NCBI GenBank assembly: GCA_964414585.1
Contig: CAYPXR010000097.1
Span: 35,015 to 99,014, forward strand
Direction of reading: 5' to 3'
DNA length: 64,000 nt
From: DATEMU01 sp964414585
GTDB lineage: Bacteria > Planctomycetota > Phycisphaerae > UBA1845 > UTPLA1
Shown: in pieces, positions 59,588-64,000 of the stretch
Layout of the letters: each line of letters opens with the position of its first letter
Position numbering within the stretch: position 1 is the stretch's first letter
The notes under the pieces: generated by a model
Database searches by the model: none
Told to the model about the DNA's origin: nothing
The model's input: only the letters and a program-made list of their open reading frames with translations
Position numbers and translations under genes: made by a program

Positions 59588-60597
59588 GAGCCCCATCAGC
59601 ACTGGCCTTATTTGAGTCTTATCCGCGGTTGGCGGAGCGCGCGCCGTGGATATCGCTTGGGCAGTGGCCGACGCCCATTCAGGAGGCGAGGAGTTTCGCC
59701 GATCGCCATGGGTTGAAGGCGTTTTATGTGAAGCGCGAGGATTTGTCGCACCCAAAGATGGCAGGGAACAAGGTGCGCGGGCTGGAGTTTCTGTTGGGGG
59801 AGGCTGTGCGACGAGGCGTGCGGCGGATTGTGACATTCAGTTCGGATGGAAGCCACCACATCTGCCGAACGGCGTGGCATGCGCGGCAACTGGGAATCGA
59901 AACCACGGCGGTGACCGTGCCGCAGCCGGACGCGCCATACGTCAAAGAGAATCAGCGGATCGGGGTATCGGTGGGAACGCGATACGTCCGCGCGTCGTAT
60001 TTGACCGTCATACCGAAAGTGATCGGCCACCTTCTCTCTCGCGACGCAAGCGGGCGGCCGTACTACGTTCCACCGGGAGGGACGTCGCCGCTGGCGTGTC
60101 TGGGGCACGTCAGCGCGACGATGGAGTTGAAAAAGCAGATCGACGCGGGAGAGATGCCGGAGCCGGATTTCTTATTCGTCGCGCTGGGCAGTCTCGGCAC
60201 GGCCGCGGGACTGGCCGTGGGTTGCAAGCTCGCGGGCTTGCGGACGCGGCTCGTCGGCATCGTGACCTCTTATCGGTGGTATTGCACGCGCGGGCGTTGG
60301 GCGCGGATGGCGCGGCGGGTGAATCGATTGATGCGGCGGATGGATAAGAACGTGCCAATGGTGGAGATTCGCCCAGCGGATCTGACGGTCGTAGGGACGG
60401 CGCTGGGCCAAGGCTATGCGCATCCGACGGAGAAGGCGACGGCGCTGGCGCGGGAGTTTCGCGATCTGGAGGGAGTCGCTCTCGATCAAACCTATACAAG
60501 CAAGACGATGGACGGGACGATGCAATTCATCGAAGCCAATGACGCCCGTGATCGGGTGCATCTGTTTTGGCACACGTATCAGAAAATCGGTCAGTGA
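59578..60597 (+). CDS. PLP-dependent deaminase/desulfhydrase-like enzyme (fold type II)
   Basis: 339 residues. Typical of the ACC deaminase/D-cysteine desulfhydrase group: WISLGQWPTPIQEA, VKREDLSHPKMAGNKVRGLEFLL with the PLP lysine K65, TFSSDGSHHICRTAWHARQLG (usual SNH replaced by GSHH) and ALGSLGTAAGLAVGCKLAG (phosphate loop). The reaction and substrate are not determinable; enzymes of this type cleave D-cysteine, ACC or related amino acids. The start ATG lies in a heptad repeat with no Shine-Dalgarno sequence, so expression probably depends on coupling to the GMC gene 3 bp upstream. Confidence 0.87.
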   Translation: MAKGAPSALALFESYPRLAERAPWISLGQWPTPIQEARSFADRHGLKAFYVKREDLSHPKMAGNKVRGLEFLLGEAVRRGVRRIVTFSSDGSHHICRTAWHARQLGIETTAVTVPQPDAPYVKENQRIGVSVGTRYVRASYLTVIPKVIGHLLSRDASGRPYYVPPGGTSPLACLGHVSATMELKKQIDAGEMPEPDFLFVALGSLGTAAGLAVGCKLAGLRTRLVGIVTSYRWYCTRGRWARMARRVNRLMRRMDKNVPMVEIRPADLTVVGTALGQGYAHPTEKATALAREFRDLEGVALDQTYTSKTMDGTMQFIEANDARDRVHLFWHTYQKIGQ

Positions 60598-60601
60598 AGA
60601 T

Positions 60602-61399
60602 TTACATCGCGGCGGGGACCGTCAGCGTGAAGGTCGCGCCCTGACCGGGTTTCGAGGCGACGGTAATCGTGCCGCCGAGATCGACCATGAGTTGCTTGCA
60701 GACGTAAAGGCCGAGTCCGACGCCGCCGCGGTCGAGTTGTGATTCGTGGCGCTTGGTGGAGAAAAAGGGCTCGAAGATTTTTTCGAGGTTCTCCGGATTG
60801 ATTCCGGGCCCGGTGTCGGCGACGGCGATTTCGACGCGCTCGACGACCTGCCGCGCGGTGACGGTAAGACGGCCGGGTCGGCCGAGCATGGCCTGACGGG
60901 CATTCAGCAGAAGATTGAAGAGGACTTGTTGCAGCGTCGCGGGCTGGAAGCGGGCCTTGAGGTCGGCGGCGACGTCGACGGTGAGGACGATGTCGTCCTT
61001 GGCAAGGTCGCGGGTCAGGCAATCGACAGCTTCGGCAACGACGGGAGCGATGAGCGTATCGGCCGGGCCGGACGCGTCGTCGGTGGCCATGCCGAGAATC
61101 TTGGTGCAAAGCTCGGCAAGACGCTTGGACGAAGCGAGGGTTTTCTCCAGGGCGCTACGCGTCAGTTCAGGGTCATTTCGTTGCAGGGCGTATTGCGAAT
61201 AGCTCACAATCGGCGCAAGCATGTTGTTGAATTCGTGGGCGAGCACGGAGGAGAGCGTGCCCAGACCGGCGAGTCGCTGGAGCTGTTTGACCTGTTCGCG
61301 CAACTCGGTGAACTGGCGCTCGAGGCCGTCGAGTTGGCGCTCGACGTCGTGATCGACGTGGGAGAGACCGGCGGGCATGGCGTTATCGTCCTGGGTCAT
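60602..61399 (-). CDS. Soluble sensor histidine kinase (HisKA-HATPase)
   Basis: 265 residues. Short N-terminal coiled coil (VERQLDGLERQFTELREQVKQLQRLAGLG), HisKA with the phospho-acceptor His55 in SVLAHEFNNMLAPI, then an HATPase domain with N box (QVLFNLLLNARQAM), G1 (VADTGPGI), F box (IFEPFFSTK) and G2 (GGVGLGLYVCK). No sensor or membrane segment: it must be switched by a partner. The HEFNN motif is typical of HisKA_4/NtrB-like kinases. No response regulator is adjacent; the FixJ-type protein at 24194 is a distant candidate. Convergent with the PLP gene; 4 bp between. Confidence 0.92.
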   Translation of the reverse strand: MTQDDNAMPAGLSHVDHDVERQLDGLERQFTELREQVKQLQRLAGLGTLSSVLAHEFNNMLAPIVSYSQYALQRNDPELTRSALEKTLASSKRLAELCTKILGMATDDASGPADTLIAPVVAEAVDCLTRDLAKDDIVLTVDVAADLKARFQPATLQQVLFNLLLNARQAMLGRPGRLTVTARQVVERVEIAVADTGPGINPENLEKIFEPFFSTKRHESQLDRGGVGLGLYVCKQLMVDLGGTITVASKPGQGATFTLTVPAAM

Positions 61400-61764
61400 G
61401 GGGGTTCCCGGCGCGCAATGGCGTCGTCGAAAATATCGGCAGGGGCCGTCGGAAACGTCAAAAAGTCAAAACGTCAAATTGCAGAATTGAAGCCGCGAAG
61501 CGCTGGAATTGGCGGGTGGGCGGCAGAAGCTGCGCTCTGGGCAGGCATTGAAATCACACCTGCCGCGCGAACGGGCCGGGCCGGAGGCTTGCGGGATCTC
61601 CTGAAATAACACTCCGGAAATGCTGTTTGGAGGGCCACTTACAAATCGTCCAAATTTTTTCATTCTTCTCGTGACAGAACTCTCCTCCCGGCCGCGAAGG
61701 GTGAGTGAAGAGGGAGTCCTGGTTTGGATTCCCTGAATTTGCTTCATTTCCTGGAGGACCCGTG
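61400..61764. other. Divergent intergenic region with octad repeat
   Basis: 365 bp with no supported gene. Holds the GTCAAAA repeat at 61454-61478 and the ribosome site GGAGGA (61753-61758) of the beta-helix gene. No clear promoter boxes were found. Confidence 0.5.
61454..61478 (+). repeat. GTCAAAA octad repeat
   Basis: AACGTCAAAAAGTCAAAACG followed by TCAAA: three GTCAAA units with a period of 8. Same motif as at 33211-33225 and 41592-41620, here upstream of the kinase gene. Confidence 0.55.
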
Positions 61765-63057
61765 ATGTTTCGACAGTCTTGGAATCGAAAATGGTTATTT
61801 GGCGTTTTGGTGTCAATCTGCAACGTGGCGGTTGCGGGAAGTCTCACCCCGCCGGCGGGGCCCGTCGCGCCGACGCAGCGGCGGCTGATCACGGCCCTTC
61901 CTTTTACGATCAGCGTGCCGGGCTCCTACGTGGTCACCGGGGATTTGACCGGTGTGGCAGGACAAAACGGCATTACCATCAATTCGCATGACGTGACGAT
62001 TGATCTCAACGGCTTCACGCTGCGCGGGGTGCCGGGTTCGCTCACCGGTATCGCGGTCGTCTCCGGTCCCGCCTGGAAGAACATCGTGATTCTCAATGGC
62101 ACGGTGCGCAATTGGGGCGGCGACGGAATCAATCTCGTTCCTTCGAATAACACGCGCCTGGAAGGGGTGAACGCGACGGGCAATTCCAATTATGGAATCG
62201 CCGGCCATCTTGGCTTCCGGGCGGAAAAGTGTGGCGCGAACGAAAACGGGATATGGGGCATCGGGGTGTTCGGGGCCAACGGGAGCCTGTCAGACTGCAC
62301 GGCCTCTTCTAACGGCGGTCATGGAATGTCCGGCGCGCAGGTCGTTCGACATTGCACGGCAAGCTTCAACGGCGGCGACGGCATCAGCGCGGGATCCGGC
62401 GGAACGATTGTCAGCTCGGAGGCGAATTCCAACAGCGGGTACGGATTTTCGTTGGGCGGGGCGACGCGAATTTCCGACAGCGCGGCACAAAACAATTCTT
62501 ACGGCGGCATTTCCGCCTATCTCGGCGACTCCATCGCCCAATGCACGGCCAGTTACAATAATGGACCCGGGATCGTTGGTTACGGCGCGGACTTGACGAT
62601 CTCGAATACCGCGGCGTCCAACAACAACGGCTCCGGAATTCTCATCGACAGCGGCGAGGTGTCGCACTGCACCGCGTCCAACAACCAGATCAACGGGATC
62701 GAAATCCTGTTGGGAAACTCGGCTATCGAAAGTTGCACCGCCTGCCGGAACAAGGGCGACGGGATTCTTCTGGCCGATCGATCGACGGCGACATCGAACA
62801 CATGCAGCGAGAACGGCGCGCTGATGGGCGGTTACGGCGCGGGCATCTATTGTTACGGATTTCAATCGCGCATCGACAGCAATCACGTCAGCGGCAACGA
62901 CGTGGGGATCGACGCCTCGCTCCCGGTGCGGAACACGATCATGCGCAATTCCGCCACGACGAACACGTTTGATTACAACATTCATCCCATGAACGATTTC
63001 GCGCCGATCAGCACCGCGGCGTTCAGCACCAATCCATGGGCCAACATTTCGTATTAA
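61765..63057 (+). CDS. Secreted right-handed parallel beta-helix protein
   Basis: 430 residues from the ATG at 61765, preceded by GGAGGA with 6-nt spacing. Signal peptide (WLFGVLVSICNVAVAGS). From about residue 60 a regular series of about 22-residue coils rich in Asn, Ser and Gly with recurring NGxGI, CTASxNxxxGI motifs (NITIDLNGFTLRG-like start, ..GNSNYGIAGHLGFRAEKCGANENGIWGIGVFG..). This matches the NosD/pectate-lyase beta-helix superfamily. No catalytic residues are identifiable; likely a surface or polysaccharide-binding protein. 35 bp before the next gene. Confidence 0.85.
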   Translation: MFRQSWNRKWLFGVLVSICNVAVAGSLTPPAGPVAPTQRRLITALPFTISVPGSYVVTGDLTGVAGQNGITINSHDVTIDLNGFTLRGVPGSLTGIAVVSGPAWKNIVILNGTVRNWGGDGINLVPSNNTRLEGVNATGNSNYGIAGHLGFRAEKCGANENGIWGIGVFGANGSLSDCTASSNGGHGMSGAQVVRHCTASFNGGDGISAGSGGTIVSSEANSNSGYGFSLGGATRISDSAAQNNSYGGISAYLGDSIAQCTASYNNGPGIVGYGADLTISNTAASNNNGSGILIDSGEVSHCTASNNQINGIEILLGNSAIESCTACRNKGDGILLADRSTATSNTCSENGALMGGYGAGIYCYGFQSRIDSNHVSGNDVGIDASLPVRNTIMRNSATTNTFDYNIHPMNDFAPISTAAFSTNPWANISY

Positions 63058-63092
63058 TGGGACCGACCGGTTCAAACCATAACGAGGGACTT

Positions 63093-63809
63093 ATGCGCAC
63101 CAAGCTGATTTGCACAATCGTGATCCTGGGCGGGATGGTCGGAATCGCCGCGGCCCAATCGAATATCGATAGCAGCGTGTCGGACAAGTACGCCTGGAGC
63201 GAAAACGCCGGATGGATGAACTGGCGTGACGCGAACGGCGGCCTCCAGGGAGTAAACGTGGGCGGGAAATTCCTGTCCGGTTACATCTGGGGCGAAAACA
63301 TCGGCTGGATCAACGTCGGCGACGGAACGCCCACCAACGGCATCGCCTACGCCAATGTCGATGGAAGCGATTTCGGCGTGAACATCGATCCGGACGGCAC
63401 GTTGCACGGTCTGGCCTGGGGCGAGAACGTCGGTTGGATCAACTTCGACGGCGGGGCCATGGCGATGCCGCCTCAGCCCGCGAGGATCAACTGTGGGAGT
63501 CCGCCGGGGATGCCGTTGGCCCGCCTCACCGGTTTCGTCTGGGGCGAGAACATCGGCTGGGTCAATCTCAGTATCATCACAACGGGAAAGTTCGTGGCCG
63601 TCGATTTGGTCTCGACGCCGGTCACATGTGATCTGAACCACGACGGCGTTCCGAACGGTCTGGACGTTCAAGCTTTCACTCGTCTCGTGTTGCTTGGCGG
63701 CGCGGACTGGCGGGATGTTTGTTCCGGCGATCTCGAAGCAGTGCCGGACGGCATGTTGGATTACGATGACGTCAGCTCGTTTGTGGCATGCCTGCTCTCG
63801 CAACCGTAG
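63093..63809 (+). CDS. Secreted WGENIGW-repeat protein with dockerin tail
   Basis: 238 residues from the ATG at 63093 (GAGGGA just upstream). Signal peptide MRTKLICTIVILGGMVGIAAAQ. Four repeats around Trp-rich cores: WSENAGWMNW, WGENIGWINV, WGENVGWINF, WGENIGWVNL, spaced 35-55 residues. C-terminal dockerin-like calcium loops (DLNHDGVPNGLDVQAFT, DGMLDYDDVSSFV). Such repeats occur in planctomycete and related secreted proteins and have no known function. Same strand and spacing as the beta-helix gene, so both may be one transcript. Confidence 0.83.
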   Translation: MRTKLICTIVILGGMVGIAAAQSNIDSSVSDKYAWSENAGWMNWRDANGGLQGVNVGGKFLSGYIWGENIGWINVGDGTPTNGIAYANVDGSDFGVNIDPDGTLHGLAWGENVGWINFDGGAMAMPPQPARINCGSPPGMPLARLTGFVWGENIGWVNLSIITTGKFVAVDLVSTPVTCDLNHDGVPNGLDVQAFTRLVLLGGADWRDVCSGDLEAVPDGMLDYDDVSSFVACLLSQP

Positions 63810-63888
63810 GGCAGGCCGGCGCGGAGAGTAGGACAGGCGCGGGGCGAGCGGCTATCATGTCTCGAATCGGGGCGGGTTCGAGGCAATC

Positions 63889-64000
63889 GTGGAATCAATT
63901 TCAGACAAATCGGCGGGCGACTGGCAGCACCGGCTGCACCTGATCGTCGAGACCATGCGCGAGATGAGCGGGCAGAGCGACCCGAAGGCGATGGTCGCGG
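63889..64000 (+). CDS. Start of a gene cut by the window end
   Basis: A GTG at 63889 with GAGG five nt upstream opens a frame to the end of the window: 37 residues, VESISDKSAGDWQHRLHLIVETMREMSGQSDPKAMVA. The segment LHLIVETMREMSGQSDPKAMV resembles the N-terminus of PP2C/SpoIIE-type phosphatases with GAF domains seen in planctomycetes, but too little is visible for a firm call. Confidence 0.5.
   Translation, partial: MESISDKSAGDWQHRLHLIVETMREMSGQSDPKAMVA

Noticed and set aside
44484..63809. A cellulosome, suggested by three dockerin-like tails
   Set aside because: No cohesin or scaffoldin is encoded, and the tails are the degenerate kind widely found on planctomycete secreted proteins.

Overview
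The window is a GC-rich chromosomal segment that most resembles a Planctomycetota bacterium, probably from a Phycisphaerae-like lineage. I infer this from several traits: secreted proteins ending in a degenerate dockerin-type tail, a zinc ribbon of the CGYDLTG/RCPECG type, a multi-membrane TPR protein of the DUF1736-like kind, a giant PQQ-propeller/TPR protein, and a full MoxR/DUF58/Bat cluster. There are no rRNA genes, no transposase genes and no CRISPR array. One tRNA gene, tRNA-His(GTG), is present.

Layout. Positions 1-1260 hold the 3' end of a TPR gene. Positions 1509-10899 hold a tightly coupled moxR-DUF58-(DUF4381/BatD-like)-batA-batB/C fusion-batD-batE operon plus a small membrane protein. 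A GGDEF protein follows on the minus strand (10952-12355), then tRNA-His. Positions 12912-19777 are a DNA-damage island: a SRAP (YedK/HMCES) protein followed by the imuA-imuB-dnaE2 mutasome cassette. Positions 19886-27998 carry a processive glycosyltransferase with a clear terminator, a ComEA-like helix-hairpin-helix protein, a STAS protein, an amidohydrolase, a FixJ-type regulator, a PilZ protein, ElbB, a DRG/OBG-type GTPase and a lipoprotein. Positions 28164-41497 are mostly envelope and membrane genes: PQQ/TPR giant, metallo-beta-lactamase-fold hydrolase, TPR membrane protein, MacB-type permease, flavin reductase, GT39, GT87 and two hypotheticals. Positions 41626-50815 hold a HEAT-repeat protein, a secreted beta-lactamase-fold hydrolase with a dockerin tail, a homocysteine-methyltransferase-like protein lacking its zinc cysteine pair, and a large repeat protein with an Ig-like and a dockerin domain. 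Positions 51086-56277 hold a metzincin lipoprotein and a minus-strand operon of circularly permuted ATP-grasp, alpha-E, transglutaminase and STAS genes. Positions 56703-64000 hold an SGNH hydrolase, a GMC oxidoreductase, a PLP-dependent deaminase-like enzyme, a sensor kinase, a beta-helix protein, a WGENIGW-repeat dockerin protein and the start of one further gene.

Most notable observation. The dnaE2 gene is interrupted, in frame, by a roughly 0.49-kb element. It encodes a four-helix-bundle protein of the 23S rRNA intervening-sequence (S23/IVP) family and is bounded by inverted arms built from degenerate GGGATTAA octads. A second, ORF-less palindrome with the same ends (about 95 bp) sits further down the same gene. 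The host frame stays open through both. The first starts only 18 residues after the third catalytic aspartate of the polymerase, in a variable linker. Removing both inserts leaves a polymerase of ordinary DnaE2 length (about 1050 residues).

Related-looking short-period repeats are scattered elsewhere, usually exactly at stop codons and in one case inside the start of batD: heptads of GAATNNC type and octads of GTCAAAA type. I propose, as inference, that these are remnants or non-autonomous relatives of such elements that insert at tolerated protein positions and gene ends. All functional statements come from reading the sequence and from family knowledge; no database search was run.
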